Shown here: positions 10,935 to 21,477 of the stretch, piece after piece
How the letters are laid out: each line of letters begins with the position of its first letter
How positions within the stretch are numbered: position 1 is the first letter of the stretch
Assembly (NCBI GenBank): GCA_948146395.1
Contig: OX411554.1
Span: 43,289,869 to 43,353,868 of the forward strand
DNA from: Fragum whitleyi
Lineage: Eukaryota; Mollusca; Bivalvia; Cardiida; Cardiidae
Direction of reading: 5' to 3'
Length of the DNA stretch: 64,000 nucleotides
The notes under the pieces: generated by a model
The model's database searches: none
Told to the model about the DNA's origin: nothing
Seen by the model: the letters and a program-made list of their open reading frames with translations, nothing else
Program-made: the position numbers and the translations under genes

Positions 10935-12058
10935 ACTGCCGAAAAGGGAATATAAAACATTGGGATAATTCATATTCATGTATAATTGATGTAGCCAACC
11001 CAAGGTCAATGATATCGATGGTTGTAAAATATGGAAGGAAAAATAAATTTCGGGGATCTGTGATGATATGCATTACAATTAATATTACCGTGAAATTGAC
11101 AATTCCTCCTATTTAATCAATTCTTAATAATTCACTAAGCATTCCATTCATTCATTCCAATCTCTCACTCAAAACACTCCGAAATAAGAAAAAAGCTTTC
11201 ATGAAACGATTTTGAAAGCATGTTCCGCTTTGCAAGTGTACGAACGTGCAAATCAATCTTTCATGTACAAACGTTCGCAGACGTTTTATATCCTGAACGC
11301 AAGATTGGTAAAAGGTTAAGTGTCAAATCTGTGAGTCCTATTCAGATGAGTTAAGCTATACATGTATTCAGGATGATAATTCATGCTTGATTGATTGAAT
11401 TTGTAAGCTTGTAACCAGGGAGTTACTTGGATAAGGTTGGTCGATTCTCGTATTGTATACGGTATTAGTAAATATACCAAACAAGTTTCAAGTCATATTT
11501 TATTTGTGAATCGTTTTAAGGATAATATTTCGGTAAGAATTTTCCTTGCATTTCTAGCTCTTCTGGGGTATTACTGTAGCGGTGGTGTAAATGTCGCCGT
11601 CATGGCAAAACTTTGACATTGAAGAGATGAAGCGAGTATTTCATGAATGCACGAAACCAAAAACCTTGTCACATTGTATGAATACGCGAAGCAGATTCAT
11701 TTATAATTGTGATTAGGTTTTTAGTTTCATACCTCTTGAAATCAACTTTTACTCGATCCATATCTAATGATTTAGTTTCATGATGCAAAAATTTGAAAAT
11801 TTGTCAATAATGAAGATATTTCTTACCGGAGTTCTTTTTATCGTTAGCTAACACAGAAACCGCGTACTGAAAATTGTTTGCATTGTGAAATAAAACCAAT
11901 TGTTCAGCCAAACAGAATGACGCTATCTTGATGGATTCAACTAGAATTGAATTATTTTGTTATATCTGTAGTATTAATAAAGACTTTCTCTAGAAACTTT
12001 GCACACATGTCCACTATCAAAAGAGCAACCTATACTATCAATGGGGGGTGTAACTCTT
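10935..12058. other. Intergenic DNA with small MITE remnants
   Basis: 11199-11330 holds a diverged member of the CTGAACGCA-ended palindromic family (CGCTTTGCAAGTGTACGAACGTGC, then CCTGAACGCAAGATTGG). 11985-12055 (TTTGCACACATGTCCACTATC) recurs at 49745-49800. No gene was seen. Confidence 0.5.
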
Positions 12059-13435
12059 TTTTTAGCTCGCCCGGGACGAAAGTCTCGGAAGAGCTATTGT
12101 CATACCCTCGGATGTCGGCGTCGGCGTCAGCGTCGGCGTCTGCGTCAGCGTCGGTGTCGGCGTCCGCATTAGGTTAAAGTTTTTTATTTCTATCAATATT
12201 TATCTTAGAGGCTTTATTTTTTACAGATACACTCATTAGGGCATAGGCTTTCATTTGAGACCAACATTCATGTCGAAAATGACCTTTAGACTGTGACCTT
12301 GACCCTTTCAAAAAAAAACTTTAACCAAAAACTTAAAAAAAAAACTTTAACCTTGCTTATATTTTCTGTAAGCTTTAAACTAGAGACATCATTACTTCAT
12401 ATGCACACTCATTAGGTGATAGGCTTTCACCATAGACAAAGGTCCTTGACAATTTGACCTTGACCTTGACCCTTTGTGGACTTAGAAAAACTTTAACCAA
12501 AAAACTTTAACCAAAAACTTTAACCTTGCATATATTTTTTTAATGCTCTAACCTAGGGACATCATAGGTTCATATATATACTCACCAGGTGATAGGCTTT
12601 CACCAGAGACCAAGGTCCTTCACAATTTGACCTTGACCTTTACCATTTGTGGACTTAGAAAAACTTTATAACTGTAAACTTTAACCAAAAACTTTAACCT
12701 TGCTTATATTTTCTGAATGCTTTAACCTAGGGACATCATTACTCCATATACATACTCATTAGGTGATAGGCTTTTGTGAGAGATCAAGGTCCTTGATAAT
12801 TTGACCTTGACCTTTAATGAACTAAGAAATACTTTAACCAAAATTATTTTACCAAAAACTTTAACCTTGCTTATATTTTCTGAATGCTTTAACCTAGGGA
12901 CATCATTACTTCATATAAATAGTCACCAGATGAAAGGCTTTCACCAGAAACCAAGGGCCTTGACAATTTGACCTTAACCTTGACCTTTATGGACTTGGAA
13001 AAACTTAAACTGAAAAACTTTAACCAAAAATTTAACCTTGCTTATATTTTTTAAATGCTTTACTCAGGGACATTATTACTTCATACACATACTCACTAGG
13101 TGATAGGCTTCTACAGAGACCAAGGTCCTTCACAATTTGACCTTTATCTTGACCTTTTGTGGACTTAGAAAGATTTTAAAAACTTCATGTTTGATACAAA
13201 GAAATTCCATTGGTAACCTCATCTGCTTGTAGGCGTTCACTTTACCCTAACCTTATACATGCAATTAAAACAAAAAAGTTTTTTATATTTCTTAATTACT
13301 ACTCAAACAGATATATTTTAGATCGTAGACTATAACATTGAAAGAAACCACTTTGAACTTCGGTCTTCGGTCAAGCGCTGTTTGTGACAAGCAGCTGTTT
13401 GGGCGAGCTACGTTGTCCGCGGACAACTCTTGTTA
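12059..13435 (-). mobile_element. Pearl-like element with CTTTAACC tandem core
   Basis: On the + strand it opens TTAGCTCGCCCGGGACG, a hairpin with CGAAAGTCTCGG, then a GTCGGC/GTCAGC microsatellite (12113-12170). About six tandem units of about 180 bp follow, with AACTTTAACCTTGCTTATATTTT, AGGGACATCATTAC and GGTGATAGGCTTTCACCAGAG. It closes with GACAACTCTTGTTA. These are the same end types as 2461-4188 in the opposite orientation. Confidence 0.7.
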
Positions 13436-14185
13436 CAATTTTCCAATTACGTCCCTTTTTCGGCTTACTTTTTTGGTTCACTATCCAGCGCCCAACTTCC
13501 TAGTAAAGGCCCACGTTGGCCTGCCATTCTCTTGTTAATTATAAAGTAGTGTCCAAGTGGGAATGTCGTTAGCCTAAACATTGTTAGAGGGAAAGCGAAG
13601 AGATTTGTGTAAGATTATTATTTCGGGTGTTAGGCTATTTGAATCAGTGATTTCTCAGTAAAAGCGCTCAGATATAAAAGCAACTACTTATTACCAATTG
13701 AGAGATGAAGAGAATACATGTTTTTCTTGATTTCATTGAGATTTGAAGCTAAAAAACCTAATCACATTGCATGAATACGCAAAGTTGATTTATACATGAG
13801 TGTGACAGGGGTTTTAGCTTCATACCTCCATGAAAGTTTAGTCTGTTAATATCGTACGATCTGATTTCTGGAAGCAAAATGTAAAGATTTATCCTCAAAT
13901 ACATGAATTGTTTATGGGACCACTTTCCGCCTAATCTTACAAAAAAGCTGTGTAAACAAAATTATTTTCATTGAGAAATGAAAACCATTTTTCGGCTAAT
14001 CAGAATGCACGAGTCATAAAGCATTGTAAATTGAATAGTGATGAAGTTACGACAAAATGTTTAGTTGGCATGTTATTTTTCGAAAGACAGACAAACGGTC
14101 ATCGGTAAAAAAAAAAAAAAAAAAACACCATGACACTTAAGCAGTACATGAAACTCATTTTCTATTGGCAGTTTAGCTATCCGAG
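13436..14185 (+). promoter_or_regulatory. 5' flank of the calcium-sensor gene with a likely 5'UTR acceptor
   Basis: TTTTCTATTGGCAG ends at 14171, 14 bases before the ATG, and looks like a splice acceptor. The transcript probably begins in a non-coding exon further upstream that I could not place. An 18-A run lies at about 14107. The rest is non-coding. Confidence 0.4.
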
Positions 14186-14563
14186 ATGGGGAAAACAAAC
14201 AGTAAGCTCAAGCCCGAAGTGCTAGCAGACCTTAAAGACAATACCGAATTTAACGAAGAAGAATTACAAGAATGGTATAAAGGATTTCTCAAAGACTGTC
14301 CAACCGGAACATTAACGGTAGAAGAGTTTAAGAAAATATACGGAAATTTCTTTCCCTATGGTGATGCCTCGAAATTTTCAGAGCACGTTTTCCGTACGTT
14401 TGATGCAAATGGCGATGGGAGCATTGATTTCCGTGAGTTTATATGCGCCCTCAGTGTGACGTCGAGGGGAACAGTAGAACAGAAACTAAAATGGGCTTTC
14501 AGCATGTACGATCTTGATGGTAATGGTTATATAGCAAGGGAAGAGATGTTGGAAATCGTACGG
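14186..14563 (+). CDS. Calcium sensor coding exon 1 (residues 1-126)
   Basis: The ATG at 14186 is followed by an open frame through EF-hands 1-3. The exon ends ATCGTACGG|GTAAGT after Arg126 in phase 0. The frame read-through past the donor (VSYIYRHLQ, stop) is intronic. Confidence 0.96.
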
Positions 14564-16136
14564 GTAAGTTATATTTATAGGCACTTACAGTAGTTTTGCG
14601 CCTACCCCTTGAAGTAAGCAGGGCTCGTGTTTGACCCTTAAACCAGGGTTTTGACCCCCAAAATATGAAAATATCTTAATTTGACTCCTAGAAATTTCTC
14701 CCAAGGGGTCATTTTGACCCCCTTGAGAGGAATTTCTTAGGGTCTAAACATGGTTTAATACCTTAGATTTTCACAAATACTATCTTACGTTCTACCAATC
14801 AATTACTTGTTTCATAGCATTACAAGAAACAATTAAAGTGACTCTGAAATATGCAAAATTCTTCTTATGATTTACTTTTTCTATCTTTTTTATATCTTTT
14901 TGACCCCTTTAAATTTAGATTTGACCCCCAGAATTTCTCAGTCAATGAATCCCCAATATCAAATTCTAACACGAGCCCTGAGTAAGATTACCGTTATTGT
15001 TCTAATATTTTGGATAATAATGAGATGTCGGAAATCGCACTTATAAGTATTGTTACAGTTTTTCTGGTAATAATTTGGAGATTATTATGTAGCTAGTGGA
15101 GAAATGTTGGCAATGTTTAGCCCGGCTGTTTTCGGAGAAATCCCGTTGTATTATGATCACCTTGGCGTCGTTCGCAATGGTGTTGGTGTTGCCATGAAAA
15201 ACTTAAACCCTGGTCACATCTCTGTTTTTGAAGATATCTTTATGAAATTTGATACATCACAGGGGCTACCTAGGCTGTCAAGGGGATATCTCTGGAAGCA
15301 TTTTCATAAAAGTTATGGCCCTTTTTCGATTTAGAATTCTTGCATTATCCAGCACCTTTAGACGAGCATTGCAATCGTAGGCCATACCCATGTTTCTAAT
15401 TTTATTAGGTGTTGGGTTATTTAGCTAGAGAAGAGGTGTGATTAACCGTTCGAGTAAGTATTGTTACCGCATTTCCCCTAATATTTTTGATGGTAACTAT
15501 CGCAAATTTGTGACAGCTTTAAAGCAATTCATCGTTGAACGTAGTCTGTATTGATCCGATATCACTTGTCTGATAAAATTACATGACATCAGGCAGTCTA
15601 TTTTTAAAAAAACAAAACAGTTAGCATACACTTTAATTTGTTTGATTTATCAAGGGGTTTTTTTTATAATTGAGTACTGGAATAGGATATATATATAGAT
15701 AGATAGAATAACACGAAAGAGTCTTAAAATATCAATGTTATCTGATCTCGGCTACGAGAAATTATCAGGACTCGACAAAGCCTCGTCATGATAAATTCTT
15801 CCAACCTCGACCAGATAACATTGATATTTTAAGACACTTTCATGTTATTCCCTATATAACTTTTGGCCTTAAATAATGCAACAGAAGGGCTAAGAGTATT
15901 TTTTGCTCATTAAATTTTGTTAAACCATCTAATTTCAGGCTATATACAAGATGGTTGGTAACGTGGTAAAAATGCCAGATGACGAATCCACGCCTGAGAA
16001 ACGCGTCGACAAAATTTTCCGACAAATGGACAAAAACACAGACGGAAAACTGTCTCTAGCCGAGTTTATAGAAGGCGCCAAAAGTGACCCGTCTATCGTT
16101 AGATTGTTACAGTGTGATCCTGGTGCAGCCAGCTAA
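14186..16136 (+). CDS. Neuronal calcium sensor, hippocalcin/neurocalcin-like (gene span)
   Basis: Two coding exons (14186-14563 and 15939-16136) join in phase 0 to give 191 aa. The family senses Ca2+ in neurons and photoreceptors: Ca2+ binding exposes an N-terminal myristoyl group and moves the protein to membranes. MGKTNSK gives the MGxxxS myristoylation signal. EF-hand 1 is disabled by the conserved CPTG (residues 38-41). Functional loops are EF2 D73-E84 ([12 protein letters not shown]), EF3 D109-E120 ([12 protein letters not shown]) and EF4 D157-E168 ([12 protein letters not shown]). The C-terminus [11 protein letters not shown] matches the hippocalcin/neurocalcin group, which usually has 191-193 residues. 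The 1375-base intron carries decayed copies of the EF3 exon end and two MITEs. Which vertebrate paralogue is closest cannot be decided here. Confidence 0.96.
14620..14983. mobile_element. Inverted-repeat MITE rich in TTTGACCC, in intron
   Basis: The termini CAGGGCTCGTGTTTGACCC and TTCTAACACGAGCCCTGAG are inverted repeats. The body repeats GGGTCAAA/TTTGACCC. A relative lies at 38140-38455. Confidence 0.65.
15008..15500 (+). pseudogene. Decayed tandem copies of the EF-hand-3 exon end
   Basis: Three intronic segments resemble 14525-14569, the end of coding exon 1. 15020-15040 has GAGATGTCGGAAATCGCAC against GAGATGTTGGAAATCGTAC (17 of 19 identical). 15077-15109 matches at 26 of 33 (translates about [12 protein letters not shown] against [12 protein letters not shown]). 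15417-15460 has GGTTATTTAGCTAGAGAAGAG with an intact downstream CGAGTAAGT donor but a TGA in frame. Segments 1 and 3 also share the intron start AAGTATTGTTAC. They look like remnants of tandem exon duplication. None is open across the exon. Confidence 0.65.
15545..15860. mobile_element. Inverted-repeat MITE, in intron
   Basis: CTTAAAATATCAATGTTATCTGATC (about 15723) and CAGATAACATTGATATTTTAAG (about 15811) form the arms, with a smaller inner pair AATTATCAGGACTCG/CGTCATGATAAATT. The related 22975-23285 copy includes the same upstream block TGATATCACYTGTCTGATAA. Confidence 0.75.
15939..16136 (+). CDS. Calcium sensor coding exon 2 (residues 127-191)
   Basis: Acceptor AATTTCAG|GC at 15938. It reads [13 protein letters not shown] and then EF-hand 4, ending ...CDPGAAS TAA. 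The first ATG in the exon (15951) is internal Met131, not a start. Confidence 0.95.
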   Translation, partial: AIYKMVGNVVKMPDDESTPEKRVDKIFRQMDKNTDGKLSLAEFIEGAKSDPSIVRLLQCDPGAAS

Positions 16137-16152
16137 TTTTCTTTTAATTCAC

Positions 16153-16409
16153 TGCCTTGCGTTCAGGATACGAATACGTTTTCAAACTGTTATAGTTGTT
16201 GTGAAAATTTACACTAAAATGCTCTACGTCCAGGATGTAAACGGCTTTACAAAAATTTATTAAGGCCACGCGCTTGCGGGTTATCACGTGCAAAACGTTA
16301 AGCGAACATTTCGATGGCTTAGCGCGAAACAGTTGTAACTGCCTATAAACATATAGGCAGTTACAACTGTTTCGCGCTGAGACATCGCTTTGCATTCTGA
16401 ACGTAGGAC
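16153..16409. mobile_element. Palindromic MITE of the CTGAACGCA-ended family
   Basis: The ends TTGCGTTCAGGAT and ATTCTGAACGTAGG flank a nearly perfect inner hairpin (AACAGTTGTAACTGCCTATA and its complement). It starts 17 bases after the stop codon, so it probably lies in the calcium-sensor 3'UTR. Confidence 0.7.
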
Positions 16410-17600
16410 TTGTTTAACCCTTTTCCGTTCTTGAAAAGTCTAGTCTGACCCTTATTGAAAGGTAATGCATATGACAATGAAATTTAGGAGCAATCGGATT
16501 AGAGACTATCCTTTGAGGAACATTGCCTGAAAAAAGAGAGGGGGGAAAGCAATAAGTCTTTGCTAAGGACGTCCGCTCAACCGGTTTTGGGTTTTCCGCC
16601 ATTACTGAGAAACGTTTGAAATTTGTGTGATTGTTATTAGGCTATGAATCCAAAAACAAACTATGTTTTGGTATACAACTGTATATAAGCTTGACAAAAC
16701 ATGCAAAATTTTGTATGATTTAAAAAAATATATTTTTTTTCGCCATTTTGGGGGCATTTTTTCCATTTTCAAGTATTCAGATATTTTTTTTTTTTCAAAA
16801 TTACTTCTAGCCTAGTTTTCAGATAGAAAGCAAATAAAACTTATGAAAATGGTATAAAGAACCCCTACCTCATATTCCTGAATCGAAATATTAACAATTT
16901 TGTAATTTCCAATTTTGAAAAAAGAAAAAAATGATTTAAAATTAAATTTGAACGATTTTTGTGTAAATGACCTCCTATTAACCTTACATATCTCAAATAG
17001 CAATAACATAATAAACAAATCATGACGTCACTTGTAATGTTGGTCGGTCGGACTGTACCAATCTACAATTTAAGGTCTAGAGTTATTTATGACTCTCTTT
17101 AGACTTCGGTTATTTTAGATATAAGCTGATTTCCCTTAATCTTAAGTGCAACGACCCGTTACTTAGGATCCGCCCTGCCAGGGCATTAATCATGGATTAT
17201 ACCTACACCCATTTCAGAATGTACCTTTTTGCATGACTGGGTGCTCTGTAAAGTTCTTATATTCAAACAATTTGTTTTGATTATTTGAATATGGTTGAAC
17301 TCCACTTTTAACAAATGTCCAGTCATACTTCAGCAGGTCAAGAACCTACAATGGTTTCCTGGGGCCTTTTTACTAAACATCTTATGATCATTTTTCGCGC
17401 AAGTCAAAATTTTAGAATTGCTTCTAAAGTAAAACTAAATATAGATTTCTAACATGCATAATCTCATGGAAATCGTCTCAAGAGGCAAGGCAGAATCTCA
17501 CAATGGATGAAAACATCAGGTACAATTTGTGATATTTACTTACGATTTTTTTTCGTAAAAAGTTTAGTAAAACATGCCCCTGGTATTTCTTGTACCAGTA
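16410..17600. other. Intergenic DNA
   Basis: It probably includes the rest of the calcium-sensor 3'UTR; a possible AATAAA lies at 16833. The frames at 16414-16602 and 16812-17018 (-) have no recognisable family. 17320-17600 shares blocks (TGCATAATCTCATGGAAATCGTC, TGGATGAAAACA) with 58240-58440, an old MITE. Confidence 0.4.
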
Positions 17601-18340
17601 TTTCTGTTATATCCTTTTCCAGCCTCCAGCTGCATTTCTAATTAGGCGTAAGATTATCCACCCATTGGACAGAGACAACTGTCAGAAAGGGTATGTGGCA
17701 ACGAGTGATTTAGACTGGTCCCACTGATGACTATCATAAAAGCTTCATACATGAGGTGGAGCACCTACAATGGTTTCATGATTTTTATTGTACCAGTACT
17801 ACATTTAATAACCTCATGAAATTGACTCTCATTCCGATCAAAACCGTTCTAAATCGCTCACTCAGCGCTCCATTTATACATTCCAAACACTCATTCAAAT
17901 CCACCAAAAACACTCTGAAATGTTTAGAAAATATACTGCCGAACTTAAGTTAAGGGGCAGCCTCTGATTTTCATATCTTAAGTCAAAAGTATTATGCCAA
18001 ACCATGAAAGAAAATGAATAAGGGAAATTGTGTTTTCTGATGCGTTACCATAATTATGCTGCAATAGACAGTCATTGTTTTGCAAACAACAGAGTACAGC
18101 TTCAATGTTCCCAGTGCCCTTTAAAAGATGACACAATCAGAAAATATCTGTTGCAAGTTTTTCTGATTTAGCTGTAGAATCAGAACTGTTGAGTATTTTA
18201 AGCATTTTGCAGGTGATTTTGATGATAAAACTGAAATCATTTCGACAAGATGGTAGGCTATGGGAGTCTTTGTGGCGCAGTTTTGACCTTCTGTTCGACA
18301 TGCTGCAAATGATCCAACTGGGATCATTGAATGTAGATTA
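17601..18340. repeat. Degenerate SINE tail and GAGCG-type repeat
   Basis: CCTTTTCCAGCCTCCAGCTGC (17618) also occurs, with changes, at 19470, 26513 and 61480, where it belongs to a - strand SINE. 17800-17945 belongs to the AATGGAGCGCTGAG repeat family. Confidence 0.45.
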
Positions 18341-19770
18341 GGCTCTCAGATGGCTTCAACATATTTCTCCAGACAGAAAACTCCCCAGGCGACCTACAAT
18401 AAGCCACTCTGTCATTCAGCTGCAATATGAAAATTTTCAAACTACGGTACATCTGATAAGCGAGCCCAGTTGGGCTGTCTAGATGTTCATATTGAAGGGT
18501 CCTTCTCTACAGTCAGCTCCGGGCTCTACGTTTCAAACCCAACACCCATATGTCATTGATATACAGTCTTAGCAACGCTCCCATTATTACCAATGGTTGC
18601 ATGACTGAGACTCGTTTCCTGCGATAATAGGACCTGTATCCAGGGTCAATTTTTATTCAAGATCACATCAATAAGCATCATTTTTGGACTCCAATTCACA
18701 CTTAATTTCTCAATTTGATTCTAAACATTAACACAAGGCAAAGATGAACTGTTCAGCAAGATCAAATGACGTGATGCTGAATAGTGACCCCTTGGATATC
18801 CTTCGATGCCAACTGTTGAAAAAGAACTTGCACCAACTGGTGTTAATCAGCTTTTCCATTTTTGCAATTTAAAAACAGGTGACACATAACCATTCTAACT
18901 TAATGTTTCTCAGAACATTAAATGCTTCTCAGAAGATGATTTACACTATCGGCTCTTAGCTCACCAAAATTTTCTTTTTGCAACTTTACAAAAGGGAGTT
19001 TAGGTTATTTCGGCGATTCGTCTAAATTTAAAACTGCTTCGTTGGGAATTTGATTGCAGTTCTTGAGAATCAAATTGTTGAACTCAGTTCTTGCCAAGTT
19101 TGAAATTGTTCTAGTATATTTTCAAGAAATGACAAGTGATTATTTCCTTGGCCCTTAACTTTAGTTCAGCAGAATATTTTGAAATTGGCCTTGAAGATCA
19201 ACATTCAATATAAATAGATAAAATTATTCTACCATATGCTTGTGTGGGTTTTAAGGTGTCTGATTGATCAATGAAGACACACAAACATAAAAGTATGCAT
19301 ATTTTTTAAAGGAAGGTAATAAATACAGCTAATTTTGTTCATCTTGAACAAAATTAGCAATATTGGATTACCTCGCTTGAATTTTACTCAAAACTTGCTC
19401 CACACTTATTCAATTTCATTTCAAAATCATTCATCTTGTCATTTTCACGATGTTCTTAACTATACCATTATATCTTTTTCTGGGCTCCAGCTGCTTGCCA
19501 AATAAGATTAAGATTAAGGTAAGATTATCTAACCATTTGATAGAGTACAATGTCATAAATGGTTTGTAGCCACCAATAACTGCACCTGTGACAACTCACA
19601 ATTGAAGTTGGGAATCCAACCATGTGTGAACAGACACAAACATGTATCAATTAAAATGAAGATAAAGTCAGAATTGTTAAAAATATAAAAGTCTATTTCT
19701 AAAGTATTATTTGTACAAATATAATTGAAAAACACAAAAATGGAATGATAATTTTAAGATGAATGCCTGC
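18341..19770. other. Intergenic DNA
   Basis: 19330-19355 holds a short hairpin AATTTTGTTCATCTTGAACAAAATT. A SINE-related block lies at 19465-19560. No coding region was supported. Confidence 0.4.
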
Positions 19771-19773
19771 TAC

Positions 19774-19872
19774 GGTGTTATTGCAAAACTGTCAGTGTTA
19801 TTGCAAAACTGACGGTGTTATTGCAAAACTGACGGTGTTATTGCAAAACTGACGGTGTTATTGCAAAACTTT
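19774..19872. repeat. Tandem repeat, 20-bp unit, about 5 copies
   Basis: The unit GACGGTGTTATTGCAAAACT recurs every 20 bases; the last three copies are perfect. No splice or coding context was seen. Confidence 0.9.
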
Positions 19873-20730
19873 CGCAGTTACTTGTGCACTTGTAACATTA
19901 TGTAATTTCTCCAAAGTTTTTGGTGGATTATCGAGAAACAAGGGAAGGCAGTCTATTTGGTGTATAACAAAAGCTATATTTTTGCATGTGTCTCTGCCAA
20001 TTGAGAAATTTTGACTGACAGTAAAAATTCTTTAAGAACCCCATGCTCAAATATGACACCCCACCCCAACCAACTTCGGGCGTCGAAATGGACCATCATT
20101 TGATAGATTTTCAGAAATCTTGAAGCCTCTAATAAAGACTCACCCCCACCAAATCAATGTCATGATGATTTCAAAAGAGGGTCAATATAACTTTTCCAGA
20201 CCAAATGATCAGCTTTTGTGCTAATTTAAGTTTTTCCTAGGTTTGCCGAGTACCCTACAAAATGTCAAATGGCCTTTAAACTTTACTCCTACACTTTGAT
20301 AAAAATATTTTCATTCATGAAATACCTTTGGTTTTGATCTGGACTTTGCAGCCATAATAAATCTCCATCATTTGGTATTTTTGGCCTTTTTTTGACTTTG
20401 TAACATCTGTAGCCTGTGATAGATCCAGTTCTCTAAGAAATGTGATGATTCTTATTTGATGGGTCAGCGTGAAACAGTTATAACTGCCTATATATCTATA
20501 GGCAGTTACAACTGTTTTGCACTGAGCCATTGAAAAGAACCCCAGGTTGTATTAGAGCATATATGGTATGTTGTTTCAATAAAATGTAAATTGATCTAAC
20601 ATTGAAACAAATGATAATCCACCATCAACCTCACATTGAACTGAGATTAGGGATCTCCATAAAGAAAGCAAACAAAAGCTAACACTAAAAGGCATAATTT
20701 GTAAAAGTAAATGTAAGAAAATATGGTCAA
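19873..20730. other. Intergenic DNA with a hairpin at 20458-20528
   Basis: CAGCGTGAAACAGTTATAACTGCC and its complement pair around TATATATCTATA. This is the inner hairpin of the family at 16153-16409. The remainder is AT-rich and non-coding. Confidence 0.5.
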
Positions 20731-20832
20731 TACAGATGCACAACTTGGAGTGAGTGATCAAGCGTCAATTTTGTCTATACAGGTATAGACGAAATTGACC
20801 TTTGATCACTCACTTTCTCTTGTGCATCCATA
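20731..20832. mobile_element. Short near-perfect palindromic MITE
   Basis: CAATTTTGTCTATACAGGTATAGACGAAATTG is the centre; the arms GGAGTGAGTGATCAAG and TTGATCACTCACTTTC extend it to about 100 bases. A relative lies at 59262-59345. Confidence 0.75.
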
Positions 20833-20939
20833 GAAGTACTTAAGAGATTGAAATACATATTTTTGGAAACAGGATGCTTCATTCTAGGCCACTTTGTTTG
20901 TAGGGGCATTAATTCAATATAATTGCAGTCCCAGTTTAA

Positions 20940-21012
20940 GTTTTTTGTTAAGTTTTGCAGGCAGACAGACAGACAGAAGTAAAACAATATGTCCCGAATC
21001 TATTGAAGCGGG
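20940..21012 (-). mobile_element. Fragment of a TATGCCCC-type pearl-like element
   Basis: GCAGGCAGACAGACAGACAG then AATATGTCCC...GGGGGCATAA is the reverse complement of the start of the elements at 49843, 51140 and 58556. Confidence 0.5.
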
Positions 21013-21261
21013 GGCATAATAATTTGAGGGTAAGTTTAAATGAAATAGACAATATTATTTCTCAAATGCTTATGAATAATTCGGGCATGAAAATCCTTTA
21101 TGGCACTGTATGGTTCTTGGAACCTTAAGTAAGCTGGACCTTCAATGATTTCCAATTAAACAAAATGATAGCTGCACAAATCTATCTACATTTCAAGGCA
21201 CATTACTGTGTATAATATAGCTGCACTAATTTATCGAACCTCTAGGCTGAATAACTAAACA

Positions 21262-21477
21262 TTAAGTGTTTGCTAATTTTTGTCTTTTTGGATCATCCCC
21301 TTCAACATATAAACTATGCTCCCTTGCTTTGTGATAAAGCTTCAAGAGATCGAGAGCTTCAGTTGTTTGTTGCCGTTCGTCTAAATGCCTCTGACATGCT
21401 TCTTGGACTACCTTGGCGTAAGTCTCTGTATCACAAAGCAGCTGAGCCAGATTGGACGTACTCATGTCAGCCATTTC
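21262..21477 (-). CDS. DFFA: DFFA-like coding exon 4 (residues 127-197)
   Basis: Acceptor TTACGCAG|GAAATG, phase 0. It encodes EMADMSTSNLAQLL through a helical stretch to DDPKRQKLANT and a stop. The basic PKRQK near the end could be a nuclear localisation signal. Confidence 0.88.
   Translation of the reverse strand, partial: EMADMSTSNLAQLLCDTETYAKVVQEACQRHLDERQQTTEALDLLKLYHKAREHSLYVEGDDPKRQKLANT

Noticed and set aside
15104..15334. 76-codon frame inside the calcium-sensor intron
   Set aside because: The exon 1 to exon 2 junction is in phase without it and gives the usual family length. Only its first part resembles EF3, as a decayed copy.
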